The notes below the pieces were generated by a model. It had not been told where the DNA came from, made no database searches, and saw nothing but the letters and a program-made list of their open reading frames with translations. Both the position numbers and the translations under genes were made by a program. Below, one piece after another: positions 8,745 through 19,219 of a stretch of 41,884 nt of DNA. Location of the stretch: positions 1 to 41,884 of the forward strand of contig JAWXBJ010000180.1 of assembly GCA_034439955.1 (NCBI GenBank), in the 5' to 3' direction. The first letter of the stretch is position 1, and every line of letters begins with the position of its first letter. The stretch is from UBA7672 sp034439955. Its GTDB lineage: Bacteria > Pseudomonadota > Alphaproteobacteria > Caulobacterales > Hyphomonadaceae.

Positions 8745-10039
8745 ATGGAGAGCCGCGTCGTCGAAAAGCCGTTCGGCCAGTTCGAGCGCATGCTTGCCCT
8801 GCGCTATTTGCGTGCGAAGCGGGAGCATGGCGGTCTTGCGCTGATCTCGATCGTTTCGGTGATCGGCATTACCCTCGCCGTGATGGCGCTGATCGTCATC
8901 ATGTCCATCATGAACGGGTTCCGTCTGGAGCTGCTGTCCAAGATTATTGGCTTCGAGCCGCATGCCTATGTTGATACCCGCAGTTTGCCGCAATCGGATG
9001 TCGAAAAGCTCATGTCGGATCTGGCTACCCGGCCGGAGGTCGTGTCGGTCGAGCCGATGATCGAGGCGACAGCGCTCGCGTCGGCTTACGGACGCTCCGA
9101 GGGAATCCAGATTCGTGGCGTGCGGCCGGAAGATCTGCGGGCCAATAATTTGGTGGTGGAGGGCATGAGAAATCTTGCCAACAGGGGCCGTCCGCCCGGC
9201 GCCATCGAGACGTTCGGGGCTGAGGGACCGCTTTCGAAGGACGTCGCGGTTGGCGCGGCCTTTGCGGACGCCCTGGGGCTCTATGTCGGCGACAGGCTCA
9301 CCCTGACCCAGATCAACGGCGCCCGCACTGTGCTTGGGCAGACCCCCCGGACTCGGACCTTCACGGTTTCCGCCATCTTTCACGTCGGCAACGAACGGTA
9401 TGACAGGTACTCGATTTTCCTTCCCATCGATTCGGCGGCGTCGTTTTTTTCCCAGGATGGCGGCTACCCGATCGTCGGCGTGCGCATACGCGACCCCGAC
9501 GCGGTCCAGCCCTTCGCCGCAGCTCTGATGAGCGACGGCGTGCCCTACACCCAGACCTGGATCGACCGGAACGGCACCTATGTCACCGCCCTGATTGTCG
9601 AGCGCAACGTCATGCGCCTGATCCTGCTAATCGTCGTCGGCATCACCTCCCTGAACATCATCACCGGCGTGCTGATGCTTGTGAAGAACAAGGCACGCGA
9701 CGTGGCCATTCTGAGAACGATCGGAGCGACCCGCGCTGGCGTCGTAAGGGTTTTCCTGATGACCGGCAGCATGCTCGGGTCGGTGGGTGTGATCATCGGC
9801 CTCACGCTTGGCGTGCTGTTCTGTCTCTACATCGCGGAGATTCAGCACTTCCTCGAAGGCCTCTTCGGATTCCAGCTTTTTCCAGCCGACGTCTACATGC
9901 TGGATTCCATTCCGGCGAAGCTCGAACCGATGGAAGTCGTCGTCGTCGCCATTGCGGCCTTTCTGATGTCGGTCGCGACAACGCTAATTCCGTCCATGTG
10001 GGCGTCCCGGCTCGATCCGGTCGAGGCGCTGAGGTTCCA

Positions 10040-10043
<4 letters not shown>
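8745..10043 (+). CDS. lolC: Lipoprotein-releasing ABC transporter permease (LolC/LolE type)
   Basis: Inner-membrane subunit of the machine that extracts outer-membrane lipoproteins and passes them to LolA. 432 residues with the MacB/FtsX-family layout: one N-terminal helix (about residues 31-56), a large periplasmic domain, then three C-terminal helices starting at LILLIVVGITSLNIITGVLM. The motif KARDVAILRTIGAT is the usual cytoplasmic coupling region, and the end SRLDPVEALRFQ is typical. Alphaproteobacteria usually carry one such permease that probably acts as a homodimer, so the choice between the names LolC and LolE is arbitrary. The stop overlaps the lolD start. Confidence 0.95.
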
Positions 10044-10768
<725 letters not shown>

Positions 10769-10797
10769 CCTGGGGGGCACAATTCGCAGGCGTCACC

Positions 10798-13700
10798 ATG
10801 ACCATCGAATCTCCGCAGTTTGTTCATCTTCGCGTTCGCACGGCGTTCTCGCTGCTGCAAAGCATGATCCGGCCGAAAGACCTCGCGAAATGGGCGAAGG
10901 AAACCGGAGCGCCCGCTGTCTGCGTTACGGACGACAACCTTTTCGCGGCGCTTGAGCTATCCGAGGTTCTTGCGGAGGCCGGTGTCCAGTCGATCACCGG
11001 TTGCGCGCTCCAGATCGTCGAACCCGGCGTTGCCGGAGAAGAGGGGACGCTCGCGCTGATCGCCCAGAACGAGACCGGCTACCGCAACCTCATGGCGCTG
11101 TCGTCAGGGTCATTCTTGTCGCCGGCCGGAGACAATCGACAGGTCGTTCTCGCCAGCTTGCTGGAGCACAGCGACGGACTGATCTGCCTGACAGGCGGGA
11201 CGGCAGGCTTGCTTGCAAAAAGGGCGGCGGTCGGCCGCCGGGATGAGGTTCGGGCGCGCCTCGCGGCGTTGAGCCAGAGTTTCGGCGCCCGGCTGTACGT
11301 CGAGCTGCAGCGTCACGGCAGCCATGAAGACGTCGCTGGAGAGGGCCTCATGGTCGATCTGGCATATGAGCTGGGTCTTCCGCTTGTGGCGACCTGCGAT
11401 GCCAGGTTCCGGTTACCCGAACAGCATGCGACCCACGACGTTCTGATGTGCATGGCACATTCAGCCTATGTCTCCCAGGCCGACCGCCCGCGCGTCACGT
11501 CCCAGTATTTCCTCAAATCGCCCGCCGAGATGGCCGCGACGTTTGCGGACCTGCCCGAAGCGCTCGCATCCACCGTTGAAATCGCTCGACGCTGCGCCTT
11601 TCGGCCCACCGGACGGGCGCCGATCCTGCCGAGCTTCAACACCGGGGCGGGGCGCGATGAGGCCGACGAATTCGCCGCACAGGCAAGGGCGGGATTGGTG
11701 CAACGGATCGCGGAAACGCCGCTCTACGCCGACCAGCAAGCCTACCGCGACCGGCTCGACTACGAAATCTCGGTCATCCGGAACATGGGTTTTCCGGGCT
11801 ACTTCCTGATCGTCGCAGACTTCATCAAATGGGCAAAGTCGCACGGCATTCCCGTCGGGCCCGGCAGGGGATCGGGCGCTGGATCGCTCGTTGCCTGGGC
11901 GCTGACAATTACCGATCTGGATCCGATCCGTTTCGGTCTGCTGTTCGAACGTTTTCTCAATCCAGAGCGGGTTTCGATGCCCGATTTCGACATCGACTTT
12001 TGCCAGGAGCGGCGCGGCGAGGTCATTGATTACGTCCGCGACAAGTACGGGGCCGACCGCGTGGCCCAGATCATCACCTTTGGCACGCTGCAGGCCCGCG
12101 CGGTCCTGCGCGACGTCGGCCGTGTTCTTCAACTCAGCTATGGTCAGGTCGATCGGCTCGCCAAGCTGGTGCCGTTCAATCCCGCGCATCCACCGACGCT
12201 GGCCGAAGCCATCTTTATGGAGCCTCGTCTACAGGAGGCGATCGACGCCGACGAGGAAGTGGCTCACCTCGTAGCAACTGCCCGCGAACTCGAAGGTCTA
12301 AGCCGCAACGCTTCGACGCACGCCGCCGGCATCGTGATCGGCGACCGGCCGCTCGTCGAACTCGCCCCGCTCTACCGCGACCCCAGGTCGGACATGCCCG
12401 CCATCCAGTTCAGCATGAAGTGGGCCGAGCACGCCGGCCTAGTAAAGTTCGATTTTCTCGGCCTGAAAACGCTTACGGTGATCGACCGGGCGCTCGATTT
12501 CGTCCGCGCCGAGCGCAAGGACATCGGCGAGGATTGGGATACCTTCGCCGATCCGGGAGCCTATCAGCTGATGGCGTCGGGGCTCACTCTTGGCGTCTTC
12601 CAGCTGGAAGGGCAGGGCATGCGTGACACGCTGCGCAAGGTGCGTCCGAACTCCATCGAAGACGTCATCGCCCTGATCTCGCTTTATCGCCCAGGTCCGA
12701 TGAAGAACATCGACACCTACTGCGACGCAAAATTCGGCCGGCGGGAACCGGATTATTTGCACCCAGAGTTGGAGCCGGTGTTGAAGGAGACCTACGGCGT
12801 CATCGTCTATCAGGAACAGGTGATGAAGATCGCCCAGATCCTGGCGGGTTTCTCGCTGGGCGAAGCGGATCTCTTGCGGCGGGCCATGGGCAAGAAGGAC
12901 CAGGCCGGAATGGACAGGCAGAAAACGCGTTTTCTTGACGGGGCCGCGAAGAAGGGCTTGGCCCCTGCTCGTGCCGAATACATCTTCAACCTCGTGCATG
13001 AATTTGCAGGCTACGGCTTCAACAAATCGCACGCGGCCGCCTATGCGGTCATTGCTTACCAGACCGCCTTCCTGAAAGCCAATCACCCCGTTGAGTTTCT
13101 GGCGGCTTCGATGAGCCTCGATCTCCACAATACCGACAAGCTCTCGGCCTTCTTCCAGGACGCGCGCCGTCTCAAAGTCCGGATCGCCCCGCCCGACGTG
13201 ACGCTCAGCAACGCTGACTTCGACGTGCGTGGTCAGACGATTCATTACGCCCTCGGCGCCATCAAGGGAGTTGGAAAACCCGCAATGCTGAACGTCGAAC
13301 GCGCTCGTGCGCAGGCGCCGTTCAAGGATCTCCAGGATTTCGCCGAGCGGATCGACCCCCGGCTTCTCAACCGGCGCTGTCTTGAATCGCTTGCGAAGGC
13401 AGGCGCCTTCCAGTCCCTTGAGCCGAACCGGGCGCGAGCGCTGGCGGCGGCGCCCGTTCTGGCCGCGATCGCCGCATCCGCGGAGGGCGATCGGGCCAGC
13501 AACCAGGTCAATCTCTTTGGTGACCAGCCCGCCCTCCGTACACGCTTTCCAGAAGCAGCGCCCTGGATCGAATCTCTTAGACTGGACAATGAACTGGCCA
13601 GCGTCGGCTTCTTTCTGAGCGGGCATCCGCTCGACGGTGTCCTTACGGACGACCTGCGCGAACGCATTGTGCTTGCCGCCGACCGGGAGGTTGCCGGCAT

Positions 13701-14208
13701 GGCGAGGCTCGCCTGCGACATGATCGGCGTCGTACGCGCGCGCGTCGAGAAACCGGCTCGACTGGGCGGCAAGTTCGCCTACCTCACGCTTTCGGATCCA
13801 TCGGGGGAATTCGAGGTGATGGTTCCCCCCGAGGTCCTTCAGGCCAACCGCGAGACGATGGACGTCGGGCAGAAAATCATGGTCCGGGTCAGGATCCGCC
13901 GCCAAGACGAGGAGATGCGCTTCTCGATCGAGAGCGTGAAGCCGCTCGACCAGGCAGTGACCGGGTCTCATGACGCCCTGTGTATCAGCGTAAGCCGGGA
14001 CGCCCCCCTGGATCAGATTGCTCGCATCGCTGCCGGGCTGAACAGGTCCCGGGCCTCGATGATGGGCTCGATCATGCTGGAAATTCCGCTTGAGGGCGGC
14101 CGTGTGGTCACCCTTGCACTGGAGGGCCGTTACCCCGTCGATCTCGGCGCCATGTCGGCGCTCAAGTCCGCGCCGGGTGTCGATCATGTGCGTCCGGCGG
14201 CCGCCTGA
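10798..14208 (+). CDS. dnaE: DNA polymerase III alpha subunit (DnaE1 type)
   Basis: Replicative polymerase, 1136 residues. Order of parts: PHP domain (about 1-200), palm with the catalytic motif PDFDIDF (catalytic aspartates about 398 and 400), fingers (SLYRPGPMKNIDTY, YQEQVMKIAQ), helix-hairpin-helix region, and a C-terminal OB-fold (GKFAYLTLSDPSGEFEVMV). The PHP metal site is degraded: the first cluster reads HLRVRTAFS, with arginines where active PHP domains have histidines, so built-in exonuclease activity is unlikely and proofreading should depend on a separate epsilon subunit. The ATG at 10798 gives the family N-terminus. It is the DnaE1 rather than the ImuC/DnaE2 type, judged by its context beside lolD and rpsB. 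Confidence 0.97.
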   Translation: MTIESPQFVHLRVRTAFSLLQSMIRPKDLAKWAKETGAPAVCVTDDNLFAALELSEVLAEAGVQSITGCALQIVEPGVAGEEGTLALIAQNETGYRNLMALSSGSFLSPAGDNRQVVLASLLEHSDGLICLTGGTAGLLAKRAAVGRRDEVRARLAALSQSFGARLYVELQRHGSHEDVAGEGLMVDLAYELGLPLVATCDARFRLPEQHATHDVLMCMAHSAYVSQADRPRVTSQYFLKSPAEMAATFADLPEALASTVEIARRCAFRPTGRAPILPSFNTGAGRDEADEFAAQARAGLVQRIAETPLYADQQAYRDRLDYEISVIRNMGFPGYFLIVADFIKWAKSHGIPVGPGRGSGAGSLVAWALTITDLDPIRFGLLFERFLNPERVSMPDFDIDFCQERRGEVIDYVRDKYGADRVAQIITFGTLQARAVLRDVGRVLQLSYGQVDRLAKLVPFNPAHPPTLAEAIFMEPRLQEAIDADEEVAHLVATARELEGLSRNASTHAAGIVIGDRPLVELAPLYRDPRSDMPAIQFSMKWAEHAGLVKFDFLGLKTLTVIDRALDFVRAERKDIGEDWDTFADPGAYQLMASGLTLGVFQLEGQGMRDTLRKVRPNSIEDVIALISLYRPGPMKNIDTYCDAKFGRREPDYLHPELEPVLKETYGVIVYQEQVMKIAQILAGFSLGEADLLRRAMGKKDQAGMDRQKTRFLDGAAKKGLAPARAEYIFNLVHEFAGYGFNKSHAAAYAVIAYQTAFLKANHPVEFLAASMSLDLHNTDKLSAFFQDARRLKVRIAPPDVTLSNADFDVRGQTIHYALGAIKGVGKPAMLNVERARAQAPFKDLQDFAERIDPRLLNRRCLESLAKAGAFQSLEPNRARALAAAPVLAAIAASAEGDRASNQVNLFGDQPALRTRFPEAAPWIESLRLDNELASVGFFLSGHPLDGVLTDDLRERIVLAADREVAGMARLACDMIGVVRARVEKPARLGGKFAYLTLSDPSGEFEVMVPPEVLQANRETMDVGQKIMVRVRIRRQDEEMRFSIESVKPLDQAVTGSHDALCISVSRDAPLDQIARIAAGLNRSRASMMGSIMLEIPLEGGRVVTLALEGRYPVDLGAMSALKSAPGVDHVRPAAA

Positions 14209-14236
14209 AGGGACTCCGAACCGTCACCTCCGGCTG

Positions 14237-14264
14237 TTGCCCTTTGCGGGGAAGTGCGTATAAG
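14237..14264 (+). promoter_or_regulatory. Probable rpsB promoter
   Basis: TTGCCCT (14237-14243), a 13-base spacer and CGTATAAG (14257-14264) resemble the alphaproteobacterial housekeeping consensus TTGACGS, N10-14, GCTANAWC. The match is partial in both boxes. It sits about 84 bases before the rpsB start, leaving room for a leader. Read by eye only. Confidence 0.5.
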
Positions 14265-14293
14265 CCCGCCTATTCCGACACGCGGGCCTAATT

Positions 14294-14333
14294 CCGGTGG
14301 GGCTTTGCCCTTCTGTCCGCGGCGGCCAACCGG
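14294..14333 (+). promoter_or_regulatory. Structured leader before rpsB
   Basis: CCGGT (14294-14298) can pair with ACCGG (14329-14333), enclosing a GGGC-TTT-GCCC hairpin (14300-14310) and a CCGCGG self-complementary core (14317-14322). The Shine-Dalgarno AGGAG follows at 14336-14340. Genes for S2 are often autoregulated through their leaders in other bacteria, so a similar role is plausible here but not shown. Confidence 0.4.
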
Positions 14334-14347
14334 ATAGGAGACGAAAC

Positions 14348-15130
14348 GTGGCTTTACCCGAGTTTTCCATGCGTCAGCTATTGGAAGCTGGCGTTCACTT
14401 CGGACACCAGGTCCATCGCTGGAACCCGAAGATGAAATCCTACATCTACGGACAGCGGTCCGGCATCCACATCCTTGATCTGTCGCAGACGGTTCCGCTT
14501 CTCCACCAGGCGCTGGTCAAGGTGCGGGACGCCGCCTCCAAGGGCGGACGGGTTCTGTTCGTCGGCACCAAGCGGCAGGCCGCCGAAGCCGTCGCCGAGG
14601 CGGCGGGACGCTGTGCGCAATACTACATGAACGACCGATGGCTGGGAGGCACGCTTACCAACTGGGAAACGGTCTCAAAGTCGATTCGTCGCTTGCGCGA
14701 TCTCGACGGCATGCTGGCGGACGGCGGATCGACCGGCCTCACCAAGAAAGAGCTTCTGCGTCTCCAGCGCGAGCAGGAAAAGCTCCAGCGCGTGCTTGGC
14801 GGCATTCGCAACATGGGCGGGCTGCCGGACATCATGTTCGTGATCGACACCAACAAGGAGTCAATCGCAGTCAAGGAAGCCCGCAAGCTCGGTATTCCCG
14901 TCGTCGCCATCATCGACACCAATTGCGATCCGGACGAGGTCGATTTCCCGATTCCTGGCAATGATGACGCCGCGCGCGCAGTCCAGCTCTATTGCGGCCT
15001 GATCGCCGACGCTGTGCTCGACGGAATGTCTGAATCCTCGATGGCCGCCGGCGTCGACATCGGCGCCAGCGAGACGGTTCGCGAACCAGCGCTCGAAGCG
15101 CTTGAACAGGAACCGGCTGCCGCCAAATAG
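14348..15130 (+). CDS. rpsB: 30S ribosomal protein S2
   Basis: Small-subunit ribosomal protein that binds late at the back of the 30S subunit. The start is a GTG at 14348, with AGGAG 7 bases upstream; this gives the conserved N-terminus (V/M)ALPEFSMRQLLEAGVHFGHQ. Family blocks include RWNPKMKSYIYG, DRWLGGTLTNW and GLPDIMFVIDTNKE. The 260 residues exceed the E. coli length (241) by an acidic, alanine- and glutamate-rich tail, which is common in alphaproteobacteria. It heads the rpsB-lpxB run; tsf follows after a 122-base gap. Confidence 0.97.
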   Translation: MALPEFSMRQLLEAGVHFGHQVHRWNPKMKSYIYGQRSGIHILDLSQTVPLLHQALVKVRDAASKGGRVLFVGTKRQAAEAVAEAAGRCAQYYMNDRWLGGTLTNWETVSKSIRRLRDLDGMLADGGSTGLTKKELLRLQREQEKLQRVLGGIRNMGGLPDIMFVIDTNKESIAVKEARKLGIPVVAIIDTNCDPDEVDFPIPGNDDAARAVQLYCGLIADAVLDGMSESSMAAGVDIGASETVREPALEALEQEPAAAK

Positions 15131-15216
15131 GCGTCACTGTTCCGGACCCAGAGTCGAGATAGATGGCTTCCTGGTCGTGTTGAGTTTGCAGGGTTGAGGC
15201 CCTGGTGGCGGAAACG

Positions 15217-15236
15217 CCCGGCTTCCATGGGCCGGG
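15217..15236 (+). promoter_or_regulatory. Hairpin just upstream of the tsf ribosome binding site
   Basis: CCCGGC (15217-15222) and GCCGGG (15231-15236) form a perfect 6-bp stem with an 8-base loop. The tsf Shine-Dalgarno (GGAGGA, 15242-15247) begins 5 bases later. No T-run follows. It could reduce read-through from rpsB, protect an mRNA end or tune tsf initiation. Confidence 0.45.
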
Positions 15237-15252
15237 TGTATGGAGGATTACC

Positions 15253-16200
15253 ATGGCCGAAATCACTGCGGCGCTCGTCAAGGAGTTGCGCGAGCGCACC
15301 GGCGTCGGAATGATGGATTGCAAGAAGGCGCTGGTTGAAACCAGCGGCGCCGACTACGAATCCAGCGCGGCGTGGCTGGAAGCCGCCAGAGACTGGCTGC
15401 GCGCCAAGGGTCTCTCCAAGGCTGCAAAGAAGCCTGATCGTATCGCGGCCGAGGGGCTGGTGGGGGTTGCCTCGAACGGCTCCAAGGCGGCGCTGGTGGA
15501 GGTCAATTCCGAAACGGACTTCGTCGGCCGCAACGAGGAGTTCCAGCGCGTGGTACGCGACATCGCGGCCGTCGCGTTGGAGAACGAAGGAGACGCCGCG
15601 CGAACGCTTCACGCCACGCTGGACGCCACGGGCACGGTCGGCGAGGTCCTCGTCAATCTTGTCGCCAGGATCGGCGAGAACATAAACTTGCGGCGTGCGG
15701 CCGCCCTGTCGGTCTCCGAGGGCGTCGTTGCGACGTACATTCACAACTCAGTGGCGGACGGGCTTGGAAGGATCGGCGTGCTCGTGGCGCTCGAATCAAC
15801 CGCCGACAAGTCGCGGTTGAACGATCTCGGCCGCAAGATCGCCATGCATATAGCTGCCGCCAAGCCGTTGGCGGCGACGACGGCAGAGCTTGACCCGAGA
15901 GTGGTCGAGAAGGAACGCGCCGTCCTGGTCGAACAGGCTAGAGAGTCCGGCAAGGCGGCAGGCGTGATCGAAAAGATGGTCGAAGGCCGGCTGCGCAAAT
16001 TCTATCAGGAGACGGTCCTCGTCGAGCAGGCTTTCGTCATGGATCCGGATGTTACGGTCGGCAAGTTCATCGATGATCATTCCAGATCGCTGGGCTCCCC
16101 GGTCAAGCTGATCGGTTTCGCCAAGTTCGAAGTCGGTGAGGGTATCGAAAAGCCCCCGAATGATTTCGGCGGCGATGTCGCCGCATTGACGGGCAGCTGA
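15253..16200 (+). CDS. tsf: Elongation factor Ts
   Basis: Nucleotide exchange factor for EF-Tu, 315 residues. The N-terminal UBA-like domain starts MAEITAALVKELRERTGVGM with MMDCKKAL; the conserved exchange motif appears as SETDFVGRN (usually TDFVAxN). The ATG at 15253 follows a strong GGAGGA site. Between the second and third UBA helices, residues ALVETSGADYESSAAWLEAARDWLRAKG are about eight longer than the usual alphaproteobacterial ALAENNGDIEAAIDWLRAKG, and AAWLE/AARDWL looks like an imperfect tandem copy. The frame stays open and the rest is normal, so the protein should be functional. Confidence 0.96.
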   Translation: MAEITAALVKELRERTGVGMMDCKKALVETSGADYESSAAWLEAARDWLRAKGLSKAAKKPDRIAAEGLVGVASNGSKAALVEVNSETDFVGRNEEFQRVVRDIAAVALENEGDAARTLHATLDATGTVGEVLVNLVARIGENINLRRAAALSVSEGVVATYIHNSVADGLGRIGVLVALESTADKSRLNDLGRKIAMHIAAAKPLAATTAELDPRVVEKERAVLVEQARESGKAAGVIEKMVEGRLRKFYQETVLVEQAFVMDPDVTVGKFIDDHSRSLGSPVKLIGFAKFEVGEGIEKPPNDFGGDVAALTGS

Positions 16201-16208
16201 GTTTCGCT

Positions 16209-16238
16209 TTGCGGACCGCTCCGATTCACGGCTAAACT
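16209..16238 (+). promoter_or_regulatory. Possible pyrH promoter
   Basis: TTGCGGA (16209-16215), 15 bases, then GCTAAACT (16231-16238), which matches six of eight positions of GCTANAWC. The spacer is one base over the usual 10-14. It would start transcription just before the hairpin at 16249-16273 and would give pyrH-frr and downstream genes a supply independent of tsf. Confidence 0.4.
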
Positions 16239-16248
16239 CCAATGCCTC

Positions 16249-16273
16249 CCAGCTCCCGCCAGCGGGGGGCTGG
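16249..16273 (+). promoter_or_regulatory. Strong GC hairpin before pyrH
   Basis: CCAGC (16249-16253), one T, CCCG (16255-16258), loop CCAG, CGGG (16263-16266), GG, GCTGG (16269-16273). The right arm runs into GGAG (16272-16275), the best Shine-Dalgarno candidate for the pyrH start at 16287, so the stem could hide it. Confidence 0.5.
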
Positions 16274-16286
16274 AGCGCGATCGAGT

Positions 16287-17036
16287 ATGATTGGTGACGA
16301 CATGCCCGGCGAGCCGCCCCTGAGATACAAGCGCGTGCTCCTGAAGATTTCGGGCGAGGCCCTTATGGGCGACCAGGCCTTTGGCATCGACGTCAAGGCA
16401 TGTCTGAAATTCGCCGAGGAGGTAAAGTCCGCGATCAGCCTTGGCGCGGAGATGTGCCTTGTCATCGGCGGCGGCAACATCTGGCGAGGATCGACAGGCG
16501 CCGCTGCTGGAATGGAACGTGCCCAGGCGGACCAGATGGGCATGCTGGCGACCGTGATGAACGCGCTTGCCATGCAAAACGCCTTGGAGAACATCGGCGT
16601 CCCGACCCGCGTGCAGTCAGCCGTACCGATGCAGTCGATCTGCGAACCCTTCATACGACGCCGGGCAATCCGACATATGGAGAAGGGCCGGGTGGTAATC
16701 TTTGCTGCAGGCACGGGCAACCCGTTCTTCACGACGGACACAGGCGCGGCCTTACGCGCTGCTGAAATGAGCTGCGACGCGATGTTCAAGGGGACGCAGG
16801 TCGATGGCGTCTACACGGCCGATCCGAAGCTTGACGCAACGGCAACGCGCTTCGACACGTTGGACTACATGGAAGTGCTGTCCAGGGAGTTGGGGGTCAT
16901 GGACGCCACCGCAATCAGCCTGATGAAGGAAAACCGGATACCGATCGTCGTGTTTCGCATCCGGGAAAAGGGCGGGCTCGCGAAAGTTCTGCTCGGCCAG
17001 GGCGTCAGCACCGTCATCAGCGGCAAGAAGATTTAG
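16287..17036 (+). CDS. pyrH: UMP kinase
   Basis: Phosphorylates UMP to UDP with ATP, the gate to UTP and CTP and to UDP-sugars used by the lipid A genes downstream. Amino-acid-kinase fold, 249 residues. Motifs seen are VLLKISGEALMG, GGGNIWRG, FAAGTGNPFFTTDT and DGVYTADP. Three in-frame starts are possible: 16242 (inside a hairpin region), 16287 and 16302. 16287 is chosen as a compromise; 16302 has GGTGA closer in front and remains a real alternative. frr starts 15 bases after the stop. Confidence 0.95.
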   Translation: MIGDDMPGEPPLRYKRVLLKISGEALMGDQAFGIDVKACLKFAEEVKSAISLGAEMCLVIGGGNIWRGSTGAAAGMERAQADQMGMLATVMNALAMQNALENIGVPTRVQSAVPMQSICEPFIRRRAIRHMEKGRVVIFAAGTGNPFFTTDTGAALRAAEMSCDAMFKGTQVDGVYTADPKLDATATRFDTLDYMEVLSRELGVMDATAISLMKENRIPIVVFRIREKGGLAKVLLGQGVSTVISGKKI

Positions 17037-17051
17037 CGGCAGGAGTGGACG

Positions 17052-17608
17052 ATGGCCGAGCAATTCGATCTCAAGGCTCTCGAAAAGCGCATGGATGGCG
17101 CGATCGCCTCACTGAAGACGGAATTCGGCGGCCTGCGGACGGGCAGGGCGTCGGTTCACCTGCTCGATACCGTTCAAGTTTCGGCCTATGGCTCCATGAT
17201 GCCGCTCAATCAGGTCGCGTCGGTGAGCGCGCCTGAGGCCCGGATGCTGGCCGTCAATGTCTGGGACAAGTCGATGGTCGGCGCCACGGACCGCGCGATC
17301 CGCGAGTCGCCTCTTGGGCTCAACCCGATCATGGACGGACAGACCCTGCGCATTCCCATCCCGCCGCTCAGCGAGGAGCGCCGCAGGGAACTGGCAAAGC
17401 TGGCGGGCAAATTTTCTGAAGCGGCCAAGATCGCGGTTCGCAACGTACGGCGCGACGGGATGGATCTGCTCAAACGTCTGGAGAAAGCCGGCCAGATCAA
17501 CGAGGATCAGCTCAAGGGCCGCGAGAAGGACATACAGAAAATCACGGACGCCGCCGTGTCCGGCATCGACGACGCGCTCGGCGCGAAGCAAGACGAGATC
17601 ATGCAGGT

Positions 17609-17612
<4 letters not shown>
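17052..17612 (+). CDS. frr: Ribosome recycling factor
   Basis: Splits post-termination ribosomes together with EF-G. The 186-residue length is exact for the family. Landmarks are the N-terminal helix (LKTEFGGLRTGRASVHLLD), PLNQVASVSAPEARML, and the C-terminal three-helix bundle (NVRRDGMDLLKRLEKAG, LKGREKDIQKITD). AGGAG precedes the ATG by 8 bases. The last codons overlap the uppS GTG start (GTGTGAG), pointing to coupling. Confidence 0.97.
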
Positions 17613-18361
<749 letters not shown>

Positions 18362-19219
18362 GATCACCCCTTCGAGCGCGGCCGGCCCGTCCGCAGGCGG
18401 GCGCCGAGAAATCGTGCTCCGCATCGCATCCGCAATCGTCATGGTTCCGCTTGGGCTTTGGGTGGTTCATGCCGGTGGCTGGCCGCTCGCGATAGCCGCA
18501 GGACTTTGCGCCGTTGTCGCTTCCGCCGAATGGGTGCGCATGGTCCTCAAGGACGAGGCTAGCTCGATCCGCATCGGGTTTCATGCACTTATGGCCGCAG
18601 GCGCATTGGGAGCCGTTATGGCGGCCCGGTTTGGCCTCGAATACGTGGCGGTGGCGGCTCTTGGTACGGCGGCTGCCGTATCGGCGCTGGCATGGGTGTC
18701 AAGGTCGGGCGTTTCGTCCATGGCCTTCGGAGCGTTTTATACCAGTCTTCCCTTCGGAGCTTTCGTCTGGATCAGGGAAGACCATCCGGAAGGACGGCTC
18801 TTCCTGCTTGCGCTGCTCGCGATTGTCTGGGCGACGGACATCGCCGCCTATTTCGCCGGCAGGGGTTTTGGCGGACCGCTGCTGTCGCCAAGGGACAGCC
18901 CCAACAAGACCTGGACCGGCGCCATCGGCGCGGTCGTCTGTGCCTGTCTCGCCGGGGTCGCGTTCTCCCGCGCGGCAGGCGGCGACGCCGGTCACTGGTT
19001 GGCGGCGAGCCTGTTCCTGTCCGTTGTCGCGCAAGCCGGAGACCTTCTCGAATCACGATTCAAACGCCTATATGGCGTCAAGGACACGTCGGGCGTCCTT
19101 CCAGGCCATGGCGGCGTGCTGGACAGGCTCGATGCGCTGATGGCGGCGGTGTTTGTATCGGCCCTGATTATCCGTTTCATGCCCGTTCTCGCGCCGGACT
19201 TCGATACCGGGGGGCCAGG

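Noticed and set aside
12439..14187. 582-residue open frame antisense to dnaE
   Set aside because: It is the mirror of dnaE in GC-rich DNA with strong third-position bias; no ribosome site or recognisable domain, and dnaE is unmistakable.
14264..14287. GCCCGC/GCGGGC stem as a dnaE terminator
   Set aside because: No T-run follows, the loop is 12 bases, and the left arm overlaps the proposed rpsB -10 region.
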